The notes under the pieces are model-generated. The model was not told the DNA's origin and made no database searches. It saw only the letters and a list, made by a program, of their open reading frames with translations. Source: Lepus europaeus (Eukaryota > Chordata > Mammalia > Lagomorpha > Leporidae). Taken from it: a stretch of 64,000 bases of DNA. The stretch spans positions 2,541,024-2,605,023 of the forward strand of contig NC_084850.1 in the NCBI RefSeq assembly GCF_033115175.1. Direction: 5' to 3'. Shown one piece after another: positions 1 through 11,730 of the stretch (the first letter of the stretch is position 1; the number at the start of each line of letters is the position of its first letter). The translations under genes and the position numbers were made by a program.

Positions 1-538
1 CTCAATAGATGCAGAGAAAGCATTTGGTAAGATTCAAAACCTTTGTGATGAATGCTAGACACGTATTAGGTACAGAAGGAACATAGCTTAAAATTATAAA
101 GGCTTTTTATGATAAACCAACAGCCAATATCATACTGATTTGAGAAAACATTAAAGCATGTCCCCTCAGATCTGAAACAAGACACGGTGTCCACTTTCAC
201 CCTTTTGTTCAATAAAATACTAGAAGTATTAGCAAGAATAATTAGGGAGGAGAAATAAATAAAAGGCATCAAACCCGGAAAGGAAGGAGTCAAAATATTT
301 ATGTTTGTGGATGGCATGGTGTTGTATATGGAAAAATGTTAACATTCCATCAAAATGCTGTAAAAACAGATAAACTGATTCAGTAAATTTGCTGGTTACA
401 AAATAAACATACAAAAAGTAGGATTTTTATATGCTAATGAATAACTTGCCCAAAGAGAACTTAAAAAATAAATAAATCCATTCACAAATTCAAAAAAATT
501 TAAATATTAAGGAAGAAATTTAACCAAACAAATGAGAC

Positions 539-1440
539 ATAGCACTCTGGCCTCAGAATCAGCCCTTAAGGCATTCGGATCTGGCTCAAGAGCCCATGAG
601 AGTATTGTAGGCATGGAAAGCCAAGACACCATGGAAAAGAAAAAGAAGACCTAAATGAAAGATCTATGTAAGTGAGATCCCAGTGGAAAGAAGGGGCCAT
701 CAAAGAAGGAGGTACCTTTCTCTGAAGGGAGGCGAGAACTTCCACTTTGACTATGACCCTATCAGAATAAAATCAAAGTTAGCGAACCCTAAAGGCTTCC
801 ATAGCCCTGGCAACTCATGACTAGAGCCTAGGGAGATTACTGACACCATAAACAAAAGTGTCAAATTCTTAAATCAACAAAAGGAGTCACTTTGTACTTA
901 TGTCTCATGTGGGATCTGTCCTTAATGTGTTATCTAATGTGAAGTGATGCTATAACTAGTACTAGAACAGTGTTTTTACACTTTGTGTTTCTGTGTGAGT
1001 GCAAACTGATGAAATCTTTACTTAGTATATACTGAATTGATCTTCCGTATATAAAGATAATTGGAAATGAAAAAAAAAAAACCTGGTGTTAAATTGGACA
1101 TTGCATAGAAAATCAATCATTTTTTTAAAAATATCATGTAGGATCTCTGTCTTTAATGTGCTGCACACTGTTTTTTAATGCTATAACTAGTACTCCAACA
1201 GTAGTTTTTCACTTTGTGTTGCTATGTGGGGGCAAACTGTTGAAATCTCTACTTAATATATACTAAACTGATCTTCTGTATATAAAGAGAATTGAAAATG
1301 AATGTTGCTGTGAATGGAAGGGGAGAGGGAGCGGGAAAGGGGAGGATTGCAGGTGGGAGGGAAGTTATGGGGGGGAAGCCATTGTAATCCATAAGCTGTA
1401 CTTTGGAAATTTATATTCATTAATTAAAAATTTTAAAAAA
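539..1440 (+). mobile_element. L1 3' UTR insertion with two tandem 3'-UTR units
   Basis: Sense-strand 3' end of a lagomorph L1. Unit 1 (about 541-1070) and unit 2 (about 1136-1440) are related but belong to different 3'-UTR lineages. Unit 1 has the ACTAGAACAG/GATGAAATC flavour; unit 2 has CTCCAACAG/GTTGAAATC and ends in the purine-rich G tract (about 1316-1375) and an A-rich tail. The linker at about 1071-1135 contains TGGTGTTAAATTGGA and GCATAGAAAAT, which recur at 43.08 kb and 13.23 kb. No coding sequence is carried. Confidence 0.85.
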
Positions 1441-1667
1441 TTGTTGAAGCAAATCACCATGAACATACCAAAAAAATTGATAAGACAGTTTTGTTTATGG
1501 GTTGGAAGATATAAAATAATTAAAATATCTATACAACCTAAAGCAGTCTATAGGTTCAATGCAATCCATATAAAAATATCAATGACATTCTTTACAGCTT
1601 TAGAAAAAATAAACCTAAAAATAAAATGGAATCACAAAAGACCCAGAAAGGCCAAAGCAATCCTGAG

Positions 1668-1746
1668 AAAGGAAGGAAGGAAGGAAAGGAGGGAAGGAAG
1701 GAAGGAAGGAAGGGAGGGAGGAAGGTAGAAAGGAAGGGAGGGACGG
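1668..1746. repeat. (GGAA)n-like simple repeat
   Basis: Imperfect GGAA/GGGA purine run inside the ancient L1 ORF2. It creates a spurious arginine/glutamate/glycine-rich frame on one strand and a serine/phenylalanine/proline-rich frame on the other. Confidence 0.9.
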
Positions 1747-1993
1747 TTAAGCTTGGGGTATCACAGTACCTGACATCAAAGCATACTGCAGTAGCATAGT
1801 AGTTAAAACAGCATGATACTGGCATAAAAATTGACACATATATCAATGGAATAGAGTAGACAGCCCAAAAATTAATCCATGTACATACAGTCAACTGATG
1901 CCTGAAAAAAATGCTAAGACCACACATTGGATAAAAAATAATCTCTTCAATAAATGGCACTGGCTAAACTGGATGTATATATGTAGAAGAATT

Positions 1994-3440
1994 GGGGGTT
2001 CTGAGACAGCAGAATAGTGACAGGGTGGGCTGATCTATGCTAGGTGAAATTAGTATTAAAGTGGAGAAAGTATAGTCTCAGGGTAAATCTGCAGGAGAAA
2101 CTGCAGTTGGAGGTCCTACAAAAGCAGTGGATATGGCTTGGTCTTGTAGGGAAGGTGCAGACACACAGAAACCAACCACACCAAAGTACCCAGAAGCTGG
2201 GATCCAGAAAAAGTGCCAGTTCTGGAGAGCAAGATGAGGTCAGACTGCATGGGTCCATGCCACTCTTGATACAGCTGGAGGAAGAGTCTCGTGGACAACA
2301 CTGTCTTTGAGCTCAGCCCAGAACCCTAAGGTGAACAGGGTGATTGCTCACCCAGAGGGGGAAAAAAGTAGCATGTCTCACTTTCCCCATCTCACCCCTC
2401 CACATCAGTGCCCTGCGGCCAACTGTGGGAGAGCTGACACCATCTTGGACATAATCAGGTAGCAGCGGCTCCAGCTCTTGTGTGCAAACGCAGCAACTAG
2501 CAGGGACAGCCTCCATCCTGTCAGCAGGGGCAACCAAGGCAGTTTGAGTGCAATTGGTGGAGACTGTCAACACCTTGTCAGCGGGGCAATAGAAGCAGCT
2601 TCTTTGTGCTCACCCAGGAACATGTGGGGAGGGAGAGCCACCCCGAGGGTAGGGAAGTGCCGGCTGCAGGGACTCTTGTGTGTGCACAGAACAATTATGA
2701 ATCAAGTTGGATTGTAGCTGGCAGGTACTCTGCATGTGTGTAGTCCAGGGATTTAATCAGAGGGAAAAACCTGCATTCCCCACTGACTTCTAGTCTGGCT
2801 GTGAAGATTGGACTTGATCTTCTGAGGTGGAACACACACAGGCAGCAGCTCTGGGAACCCCTCAGGTTCTGTGGACAGGACAGGCTAGGGGGTAGAGTGG
2901 ACCCCCTTGCACTCCTTGACTGTGGGAACTCTAGGTGCTGAGATTGGGAAAACACTGTGACTGCCCGAGAAGAAACAGGGTGAAGTTGGATTTCTGGGAA
3001 ATCACTAGGTGCTGACATATACCTTCAGAACTCCTTGCTTGCCTAGAGCAGTGCATTGCAAAGGGAACTGTGCTCACAATGAGGAATGAGCAGATAATTT
3101 GTGTGGTTAATCCAGTGGTGCAGATGATTGCTGTTGAACACACTGGGGGCTACACCCATTGCTCAGCTTGTAGGAGAGGAGGTGACGGAGGGACCACACC
3201 AACAGAGGTGACCATTCCCCTCCTTCCTGTTAACCAGAGGAGAGCTAACACCCAAACTTGGGTGTTACCCTGGATGCTTGCCGCACCTTGGAGCACTGAC
3301 CAGAGCTCCCTGGCCACACTCATCACACACCTCTTGATATTCACTGAAAGTCCAGACACTTCACTAAGCAACAGAGGAAAAGCTCAAACTTAAAAGTCAT
3401 CAGAGGAAAAAACAATTAACTCCAGAAGTGCCTAAAATAA
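1994..3440 (+). promoter_or_regulatory. L1 5' UTR (degenerate promoter region)
   Basis: The start resembles the other L1 5' end in this window (44021, GGTTCCAAGATGGCGGAATA) in decayed form, and the region runs to the ORF1 start. In L1 this segment is the internal promoter. Several short open frames on both strands here carry no recognisable protein and are shadows. Part of the same 5' UTR recurs at 40650-41003 and, in antisense, at about 28130-28828. Confidence 0.7.
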
Positions 3441-4375
3441 ATGCAGAATCTAAGAAACAAGAATAAGGAAGACACCATGATCCTCCCCCCAAAAGAACAC
3501 ATTAGCATTTCAGTATTAGAATGTGAGTATGAGGAAATTGATGAAATGCTGGAAAACGAATTCAAAAAATTGATTATAGGATTACTCATAAGCAATCAGA
3601 AGCAAATCCACAAACTAAAGAAAAACATACATTATATGAATGAAAATTTTCCCAAGAAATTGAGATGTTAAAGAAAAATCAAAAAGAAATATTAGAAAGG
3701 AAGAATTTCATAGACCAAATGAAAATGTGGTGAAAAGTCTTAACAACAGACTTGGTGAGGCAGAAGGAAGAATATCCAAGCTAGAAGACTAGAAGACAAA
3801 TCTTTGGAAATCATTCACTCAGACCAAAAAAAGAATAAGAAGAAGGAAAAGGAGGAGGAGGAGGAGAAATTAGAAAATGTAAAAACAGTGTCAGAGAGTT
3901 CCAAGATGGTGGGATACTATTAAATGACCCAACATACAGGTCTTAGGACTTAATGAAGGTGTGGAAACAGAGAATAGTCTAGGAAGCATATTTAGTTAAA
4001 TAATTACAAAAAAACTTCCCTAATTTGAAGAAAGGGACATTCAAGTACAGGAAGCACATAGAACTCCTACTCCTAACAGACATGGCCAGAAAAGATCTTC
4101 ACCAGGATACATTATAGTTAAATGTTTCAGAGTAAAGCATAAATAAAAGATTATAAAATGTGCATCAGAGAAATGCCAGATCACTTTCAGAGGATCTCCA
4201 ATTAAACTCACAGCTGACTTCTCATCAGAAAACCTACAAGCTAGAAGCGAATGGCAAGATATAGTCAAAGTCTGAAGAGAAAAAAGCCTGTTAACCCAGA
4301 ATACTGTACCCTGCAAAGCTCTCATTTCTGAATAAATGCAAAATAAAGATTTTCATAACATCTTTGAATTGAATT
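3441..4375 (+). pseudogene. L1 ORF1 (RNA-binding p40) remnant
   Basis: An ATG at 3441 opens a 76-codon frame (to 3671) rich in Glu, Lys and Asn that corresponds to the N-terminal and early coiled-coil part of L1 ORF1p. Downstream, in shifting frames, the conserved C-terminal domain is readable around 4195-4330 (GSPIKLTAD-type motif, then a TLQARREW-like segment). ORF1p is the trimeric RNA chaperone of the L1 ribonucleoprotein. Stops, including one at about 3670, and frameshifts make this copy non-functional. Confidence 0.75.
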
Positions 4376-4551
4376 TGTCACCACTCACCCAGCCTTATGA
4401 AATTTGCTAAAGGATGTGCTACACACAGAAACATAGAAAGAAACCCATCATCATGAAAGAATGTGAAGGCAGAAAATCTCCAGTAAGAGTACAAAAGAAA
4501 TCCAAAGTATACAATAGAAATATTCATGGAAAAATGTCAGGACCAAGTTCT

Positions 4552-4892
4552 TTTTTTTTTAATTTTTATTTTTTTGACAGGCAGAGTGGATAATGAGAGA
4601 GAGACAGAGAGAAAGATTTTTCTTTTTGCCGTTGGTTCACCCTCCAATGGCCACTGCGGCCAGCGCATTGTGCTGATCCGAAGCCAGGAGCCAGGCACTT
4701 CTCCTGGTCTCCCATGCGGGGGCAGGGCCCAAGGACCTGGGCCATCCTCCACTGCCTTCCCGGACCATAGCAGAGAGCTGGCCTGGAAGAGGGGCAACCG
4801 GGATAGAATCCGGTGCCCCAACCGGGACTAGAACTGGGTGTGCCGGTGCCGCAAGGCGGAGGATTAGCCTGTTAAGCCACGGCGCCAGCCAT
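4552..4892 (-). mobile_element. CSINE, young CpG-rich form
   Basis: Antisense full-length C repeat: poly-T first, then the reverse of the CACTGTCCACTCTGCCTGTC tail, the body, and a 5' end at the GGCGCCAGCC/ATGG boundary. The 12-bp TSD GGACCAAGTTCT is at 4540-4551 and 4893-4904. It lies in the ORF1-ORF2 spacer of the chimeric L1. Confidence 0.93.
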
Positions 4893-4904
4893 GGACCAAG
4901 TTCT

Positions 4905-5870
4905 AACTTATCAATAGTCACTTTGAATATAAACGGCCTAAACTGTCCAGTTAATAGATACAGATTGACCAAATGGATTAAAAAAGCAAGACCCAAATAT
5001 TTGCTGCCTATTAGAAACACATCTCATCAACAAAGATACACGTGGATTGAAAGTGAACAAATGGAAAAATATTCCATGCTAATGGAAAGCAAAAAAATGG
5101 CAGTTGTATTCATCTTAATATCAGACAACACATACTTTAACACAAAAACCATTAAAAGAGATGAAGAAGGGCACTATCAAATGATTAAAGGATAAATTCA
5201 ACAGGAAGATGTGACCATAATAAATGTATATGCACCCAATGACAGGATGCTTGGTCATTTTAAAGCAATGTTACTGGATCTAAAGAGAGACATAGATTCC
5301 AATACAATAGCAACAGGGGATTTCAACACCCTACTTTCATCAATGGATAGGTCAACCAGACAGAAATTCAACAAACAACAGAGCTAATCGACACTATGGA
5401 CCACATGGACCTAACTGATCTACAGAACTCTTCACCCTATACTTGAAAAATATACATTCTTCTCATCAGTGCATGGAACATTCTCTAGAACAGACCATAA
5501 ACTAGCCATAAATCAACTCTAAGCAAATTAAAAAAAAATCAAAATCATGCTATGAATCTTCCTTGATCACAATGAATTGAAGCTGAAAATCAACAACTCA
5601 AAAATCTCTAGATCATATGCAAACACATGGAGACTAAACAACATGCTCCTGAATGAACAGTGGTTCATAGAAGAAGTCAATAGAGACATAAAAATTACTG
5701 TAAAAGGATGAAGACAATAATACTTCATATAAAAACTTAAGGGATAATTCAAAAGCAGTGTTAAGAAGGAAGTCTATAGCGATTGGTGACTACATCAACA
5801 AATTGGAAAGGGAATAAATATAGGAGCTATGAATGCATCACAAAGACCTAGAAAAACAGAGCAAACCAAA
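4905..5870 (+). pseudogene. L1 ORF2 endonuclease-domain remnant
   Basis: A start at 4923 gives 90 codons beginning MNINGLNCPV, the typical start of the L1 apurinic-like endonuclease domain (NINGLN followed by the RYRLxKWI motif). Similarity continues in broken frames through the endonuclease to the linker before the reverse transcriptase (the KDLEKQ-like stretch near 5840). ORF2p nicks target DNA and reverse-transcribes RNA there. This copy has multiple stops, has no reverse transcriptase, and ends where CSINE sequence starts. Confidence 0.85.
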
Positions 5871-6153
5871 TCCCGGTTGGGGCGCCGGACTCTATCCCGG
5901 TTGCCCGTCTTCCAGGCCAGCTCTCTGCTGTGGCCCGGGAGTGCAGTGGAGGATGGCCCAAGTCCTTGGGCTCTGCACCCCATGGGAGACCGGGATAGGC
6001 ACCTGGCTCCTGCCATCGGATCAGCGCAGTGCGCCGGCCGCAGCGCGCTACCGCGGCGGCCATTGGAGGGTGAACCAACGGCAAAAAGGAAGACCTTTCT
6101 CTCTGTCTCTCTCTCTCACTGTCCACTCTGCCTGTCAAAAAATAAAAAAAAAA
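5871..6153 (+). mobile_element. CSINE, 5'-truncated, 3' part of the chimera
   Basis: Starts inside the tRNA-like head (TCCCGGTTGGGGCGCC) and runs to the CTCTGCCTGTC end and an A-rich tail containing AATAAA. It keeps many CpGs, indicating youth. There is no TSD at its own 5' edge; the only duplication is the 15-bp one shared with the L1 5' end at 1994. Confidence 0.9.
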
Positions 6154-7230
6154 ATATGTAGAAGAATTAATTTTGATCCCTGTCTCTCACTATATATGAA
6201 AATCCATCAAAATGGATCAAATTTCTAAATTTAAGATGTGAGACAACAAAGTTATTGGAAGAAAATGTAAGGGAAACATTTCAAGATATTAGTGCAGGAG
6301 GTTACTTCTTTGAAAAGCCCCTCTCCCCAACCAAAGCACAGGAAACAAAAGTAAAACCAGGCAAATAGGATTATATCAAGCTCAAAAGCTTCTACCTATC
6401 AAAGTGAAAATCCATACAGTAAAGAGTGAGCTGACAGAATGGGAAAATATTTTCAAGCTACTATATGGACAAAGAATACTATTCAGACTATATCAACAAC
6501 TAAAAATTCAGCAATAAAAAAACAACCAATTTAGTTAGGAAATGGGGAAAGGACCTCAATATAAAGTTCTCAAAGAATAAATACAAATGGTCAAAAATAC
6601 GTGAAAAAAATTCTCAACATCACTAGCCATCAGGGAAATGCACATCAAAAACATAATAAGATATCACCTCAACCCTGTCAGAATGACTATTATAGCTAAT
6701 ACAGAGAGTAACAAAGGCTGGCCAGAATTTGTAGACGGGATCTCTTTCTAAACTGTTGATGAGAATGTAAATTACTACAGACCTATAGAAGACAGTATGG
6801 GAATTTCTTTGAAAGCTATGAAATAGACTTGCAATATGATCCAACAATCCCACAATTATCTATATCCCCCATCCAAATATACACAATGCATCAAATAGGT
6901 ATCTGCACCTCCATGTTTATAGCAGCACTGTTCATAATAGTCAAAATATGGAATCATCTAGGGTATCCATCATCAGATGGGTGGATAAAGAAAAAAAGTG
7001 GTTAATACAGACAATGAAATATTATTCAACTATAAAAAGAATGAAATTCTATGATTTTCATCAAAATGGATGCAACTGGAGGACAACATGTTGATTCAAG
7101 TGTGTCAGACACAGAAAGAAGAATACCACATGTTCTCCCTTGTATGTGGGAGCTAGAATTTAAAAAATCAAGAAACAACAAAAATGACTCTACATATTGA
7201 GCCATTTGCTGGAAACATAATTTTGTCAAA
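6154..7230 (+). mobile_element. Ancient L1 ORF2 3' part (right arm of the element starting before base 1)
   Basis: Resumes the ORF2 sequence broken at 1993 (the CRRINFDP-like segment) and continues through the C-terminal part of ORF2, including the decayed block that precedes the ORF2 stop. Frames are broken throughout. The exact 3' end is unclear and lies between about 7200 and 7300. Confidence 0.8.
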
Positions 7231-7795
7231 GTTTGTTTTATATCTTTATCAATAAAATGGATAAGAATGAAATACTACCATAGTTTTAATGATCTGTGTT
7301 TATTTTAAAATTTACTGCACATGAATAAAATTGACATCTTTTCACTTCATTGTTTTTATAGTGCTTGCTGATATTCCTGCTGAACTACGGTCTTTTTACT
7401 TTTTACTTATTGGCTATTTATTTGAGCTTTATACTTTTGACTATAATATAGATTCTAAAATGTTATCTCAAAAATTAAAAAGAAAAAAGAAAGACAGGAA
7501 TGAAGAGGGAGGGAGGGATGAGGAAGGGAGTAAGGAATGGAAGTATCATTATATTCTTAGAATTGCATCTATGAAATATATTAAATCTTTTCCCTTTATA
7601 TTAATAAAAATTTAAAAAAGAAAAAAGTGCAAATATTACAACAATGTTTTCCTATGTAGATGTTACTGTTCACAGTATAACAAGAATAAAAATTGAAGAA
7701 ACTAAAAATTTTTAGATAATTTTGAGTGCTCATTGCAAATTAAACAGCAATGGAATAATGTTTGGGTCGGTTGGTGGGATAGGATGCCAGCTAAT
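7231..7795. other. AT-rich stretch, no gene seen
   Basis: Low-complexity AT-rich DNA with a short GGGA-rich patch at about 7497-7540. The 94-codon frame at 7331-7615 is lysine/isoleucine-rich low-complexity translation with no recognisable domain. Confidence 0.6.
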
Positions 7796-9030
7796 GTGTT
7801 ATGTGTATAAGATGTTCAGGGAAGGCTTTTTTCAGGCACTAATACTTGAGCTCAGACCTGAATGATGGGAAGGAAAAAGTCATCCTAAGTTCTTGATAGA
7901 AAACAATTTTTCAAAGAACAGGATATGGGAGAGACCTTGAGGTTGACAATGGCTTTATTCAAACAGGTAGAAGGTTGATTTATCTGAAATGGATTAACCA
8001 AGCTAGAGAGTGGTTAGAGATGCTAATAAAGAAGTAGTTAGAAGCAAGATTATGCAGGATCTTATACATCATAGTAAAGAGTATGAATTTTATTCTAAGT
8101 GTCATGAAAAACCACTGAAAACTCGTGCATTGCTTGCAGGCTTAATGTTCATACATCACATCTGTGCAGCAAAACATCTACAGTAGAAAACTCCTAGGCA
8201 AGAAAAAGCCCTGCAGTCCAATACAATTGAACTATCCTGGATAATATGCCTTTCTTAGAAGTAATCATTCTGATGTAGAGAATGGAATGCATTAACTGAC
8301 ATAAGTCAGGTCACATACACCTCTTCTAGATTGAGGGGTAGGTGAAATTATGTTTCCAAAAGCATATGAATCTCCTCAGAAAATCGTGGGGTATAAGGAG
8401 GATTTTGGAAGTCAGAAAACGATACTAGACACTAGAGAGACAAATCAATTGGTGTACACTACAGATGTGTCTAATTTAAAATTCCAGTTAGTTATCAAAC
8501 AGGAAATATTGAAGAGGGAGTTACATGTATGAGTATGGAGAGGTCTGAGCTGCAGATAGACACTGGGAGTTGTAGGTTCATATATGGCAATTAAGTCAAC
8601 AATGATGGTTGCACACTGAAATCCATTGTCCAATAGATGTCCACTGAGTGGAAAATGGAATCTGTTAAGGCCATTGGAATGTCTTCAATATTGGAACAGA
8701 TGGACTTTTAGGGAGTTTCAAGAACAGAGAGAAAACTAAGGAGGTTTCAGGACTGAAGGTTGGGATACTCCTATACTCAATTATCAAGAGGACAACCAGG
8801 AGAGTTTGTTACCATGGAAGTTAAGAGAAATAGTGTTCCAGGACAAAGACAGCTCTTTTGAGTGTTGAGAAGCCAAGAAAGATGAGAACAAAAATGTGAC
8901 TTGGATTAGAAGATATGTTAGTCATTTGTGATCTTCACAAGAGTCATTTTAGAGGCATTGTGGGATACATCCTTGACTATAAAAAGAAGGAGAAAGAATT
9001 GCATCGAAGGTATTCTTTCAAGTAATTTTC
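7796..9030 (-). mobile_element. L2 (LINE2) fragment, antisense
   Basis: Diverged match to L2 read in reverse. Recognisable blocks are GATGTTCAGGGAAGGC near 7813, the ATGCAGGATCTTATACAT stretch near 8053, AACCAGGAGAGT near 8796 and TCATTTGTGATCTTCACAAG near 8923, in the order expected for reversed L2. Coding capacity is gone. Confidence 0.65.
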
Positions 9031-9679
9031 CTATGAAAGGGATAATTAACTGTAGTACCTGAGCCCCTGTAAGGTAAGTTCTATGGAGAAGAGCACACAC
9101 CTATACTTTTTCAAAGCTGAATCTCCAGCACTTAGAAATCTGTCTGGAATGGATTAGATGTTTGATTAACACTTTTGAATGAATTAGCAGTGATTCAGAA
9201 GACAAGAAGGCAAGCCATGGAGTGCAAAGATATTTATTGAAGTCCTGACCCTTCAATATTTTCAAGCAAAAGTGTCAATAACTCATAAAACATACATAGG
9301 ACTTCTGAGGAGTCACATATACAATATAATTGTAAAAAGTCACTTCACCAGCTGATTTTTCTTACCTCTCTTGGAAATGTGATGTCAGTTCTTTCATTGT
9401 TGATATGAAGCTACACTTGAAAGAAGATTATTAAATGTTATGATGGAGAGAAGTTTTTTCCTTTCTTAAATGAGTTATTTACAGAATTTTTCTTTCTGAG
9501 TTAGTTTGGAGACATTGCCCAACTCCCATGACATCTGACTAGCTGACGTGAAATCAATAACATGGACAAGTCTATGAATCACAGTTGTGCTTGTCTACTT
9601 TTAAGTTGCCTACAGATTCAAAATGCCATTCTTAGGACCAGTAACCCATAACTCTGTAGGCTATACCTCATGATGTATG
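9031..9679. other. Mostly unique DNA with a short L2/MIR-like 3' end
   Basis: About 9110-9185 resembles the shared L2/MIR 3' tail (CCAGCACTTAG followed by TTTTGAATGAATT). The rest, including 9190-9680, shows no repeat family or gene that I can support. Confidence 0.5.
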
Positions 9680-10490
9680 TTGTTGCAATACTTTGAGGGG
9701 GAAATGCTGACAGCCTGGAGTAAGATAATGATAGTGGGGTTGAAAAGCAACTGATAGATTTGAGAAATCTGAAGGATGTGGTGACTAGTTGGATAACTCC
9801 CATAATCACAGCATTAGGGACTATGAGAATGATATAGGAAATATAGGGAAGGAGTTAATCTGAATTGAGTGGAGCAAGAAGGACATGATGAATTCATCCT
9901 AGACTTGTTTCATCTGAGATTTCCATGGGATGTCCAGTTAGATGTTTCAAGTGTATAGTTCGTTATATATATTGGGAGCTCATTAGAGCTATGAGCTGCA
10001 GATATAAGTTGGAGCCATTAGAAGTGGTAGTTGGAAACATGGTAGTGAAGAAGAATGCCCATGATAAAAAGTTATGAACTTAAGAAAGGAAGGACCCTGG
10101 GGTGTCCAACATTTAACAGATGATTACAGAAGTGACAATCCCAAAGGGGATGATGAAAAAGAATATATTTAAGGAGTAGAGCATTTCAAAGAGGGCATAG
10201 ACAATAGTATTCAGTGCTACCAAGGGGTTGAACAAAAAGGTTAATCAGACTTTACAATGGATTTAAACATGTGGAAGTCATTGGTGACTGATAGAAGTGA
10301 TTTCTGCAGAGTGGTGAGCAGAGGCCAGAGTTGTACAGTAGTTTGATAAATAGTGGAAACAATGAGCACACTTATCTCTTTCCAGCTTTTTGGCATTGAA
10401 GGGTGTGGTGGAGAGATATGATGGTGAGTGGAGAATAAGAAATCATGGAAGGAGTGATGATAGTAACAAAAGTGTATAGATATCATCAAC
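9680..10490 (-). mobile_element. Second L2 fragment, antisense
   Basis: Diverged reversed L2 blocks: ATGTCCAGTTAGATGTTTC near 9931, a GAGCTGCAGATATAA block near 9991, CTGGGGTGTCCAACATTTA near 10096, and the GGAAGTCATTGGTGACTG block near 10272. It is in the same orientation as the fragment at 7.8-9.0 kb and partly covers the same L2 segment, so it is a separate copy or a duplication. Confidence 0.65.
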
Positions 10491-11730
10491 TCACCAAACT
10501 ATATACATTATTATGTGCAGTGTTTCATATACAAATTATGCTCTAACAAAGCTGGTTTTGAAAAACAGGCCTTTGATACACATTATAAAGAATCATGAGA
10601 ATACTTTTTCCCTTTACATTTCAGATACTTGTATGTGCTTTTGAGTCTGAAGAAGTCATTAGAGAAAAAGCATGAAAAAGCAAAAGAGAGAGCACAAGAG
10701 TGAAGAGGAGTCAGTGGTTAAGGACATAGAGGTGTGAATGTGGGAGAAGGGAAGACTGAAGCTAAAGTGGTCAAATAAGAGAAGGCTATCATACTCATAA
10801 ATTGATAGAGAGGCAGAGTCAGGAAGTTGAGGGATGTCTATTTTGTCAGGGAAGAAAGAATAAAGTATTTTTTCTATAGAAAATACTTGTAGCAGTAACT
10901 ATTGAATGTAAACATTCAGAGTTCTACCAGTCAGTTTCTTAGCAGTCATATAAGACCTACATAATGAGTGTGCCTCTAACTCACAACCTAACTTTCAAGC
11001 ATTGTCTGCTGAATGAAAACCGAGGTTAGAGCTTATCACAATATGGAAAAAGGTTCCCTGGCAACAATGATTGTTCATCTGAGGACAGACCTACAGTCCA
11101 ATTATAGTTGTGTTATTTTTCCCAACTAGGATCAGAACTGGGTCTAAAAGCAAAGAAACTGGATTATGAATTCTTATTAGTCAGGCAAGGGTTGAGAGTT
11201 TCTGTTTGTGAGGGAGGAATGAGATGAACGCAAAAAAATCGAGAGTATTGAGTCAGTTGTTCCACTGATCCACTGATCCCAAGCCTAGCTTGGGAGGGAA
11301 GGAGGAAGATCTCAGAAGAGGTTGATGGGCTGGGATTAAAGGACACACACAGGAGCTTGAGGTCTCTCTGAGGTTAAAGGAAAGCAACTTCAGTAGAAGT
11401 GAAATCGTGAGAGTACAAAGACCCAGAGCATGTGGTCGGGGGATATGATCTGAGCCATGCTAGTGATAGCTTAGTTGGGGTTTCACCACATGAGCTTTTG
11501 AATAACGCCCATTAACATTGGCTGGCAATTCCTTGGAGTCCTGCCTTAAATAAAATTTGTGTGCAAGGAGTGTGTGTGTGTGAATGGACTTGGAATGTAA
11601 AAGTTGGGGACCAGGAAATTAACATAGAAAGAATAGTTTCAAATGAAAAAGTCATCACAAATAACTAATTAGGAGACTTTTGTCTTCTGAATCAACTGAG
11701 ATATGTGTGTGATTTGGACCAAAAAGATTT
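10491..11730. other. Unique DNA, nothing recognised
   Basis: No L1, SINE, LTR or gene signature identified. Short frames here lack domains. A TGTGTGTG patch lies at about 11570-11581. Confidence 0.5.

Larger units (their letters stand above)
1..1993 (+). mobile_element. Ancient L1 ORF2 fragment, left part (continues at 6154)
   Basis: Bases 1-538 match the L1 reverse-transcriptase segment (the [10 protein letters not shown] region is recognisable in decayed form at the left edge), and 1441-1993 match the later part of ORF2, with many stops and frameshifts. The element starts before the window. An L1 3' UTR interrupts it at about 539-1440 with no visible TSD and with roughly 80-100 bases of host ORF2 apparently missing. 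A second interruption starts at 1994; the host sequence resumes in register at 6154. This is the oldest layer here. Confidence 0.85.
1994..6153 (+). mobile_element. Chimeric L1-CSINE insertion
   Basis: A single insertion appears to run from an L1 5' end (1994) to the A-tail of a CSINE (about 6153). The perfect 15-bp duplication ATATGTAGAAGAATT lies at 1979-1993 and 6154-6168, and the host L1 is continuous across it. Inside, L1 5' UTR, decayed ORF1 and the first part of ORF2 run to 5870, then switch abruptly to CSINE sequence lacking its first 70 or so bases. There is no L1 3' UTR, no L1 tail and no separate TSD for the CSINE. A short TCC(C) overlap lies at the junction. A nested CSINE at 4552-4892 came later. 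The L1 part looks more diverged than the CSINE part, so an already decayed L1 transcript may have been copied. Later loss of the L1 3' half is the alternative. Confidence 0.75.

Noticed and set aside
4526..6228. Several overlapping 90-131-codon frames
   Set aside because: Both strands of CSINEs give proline/alanine/serine-rich frames (for example WLLASDQ), repeated at every young CSINE in the window.
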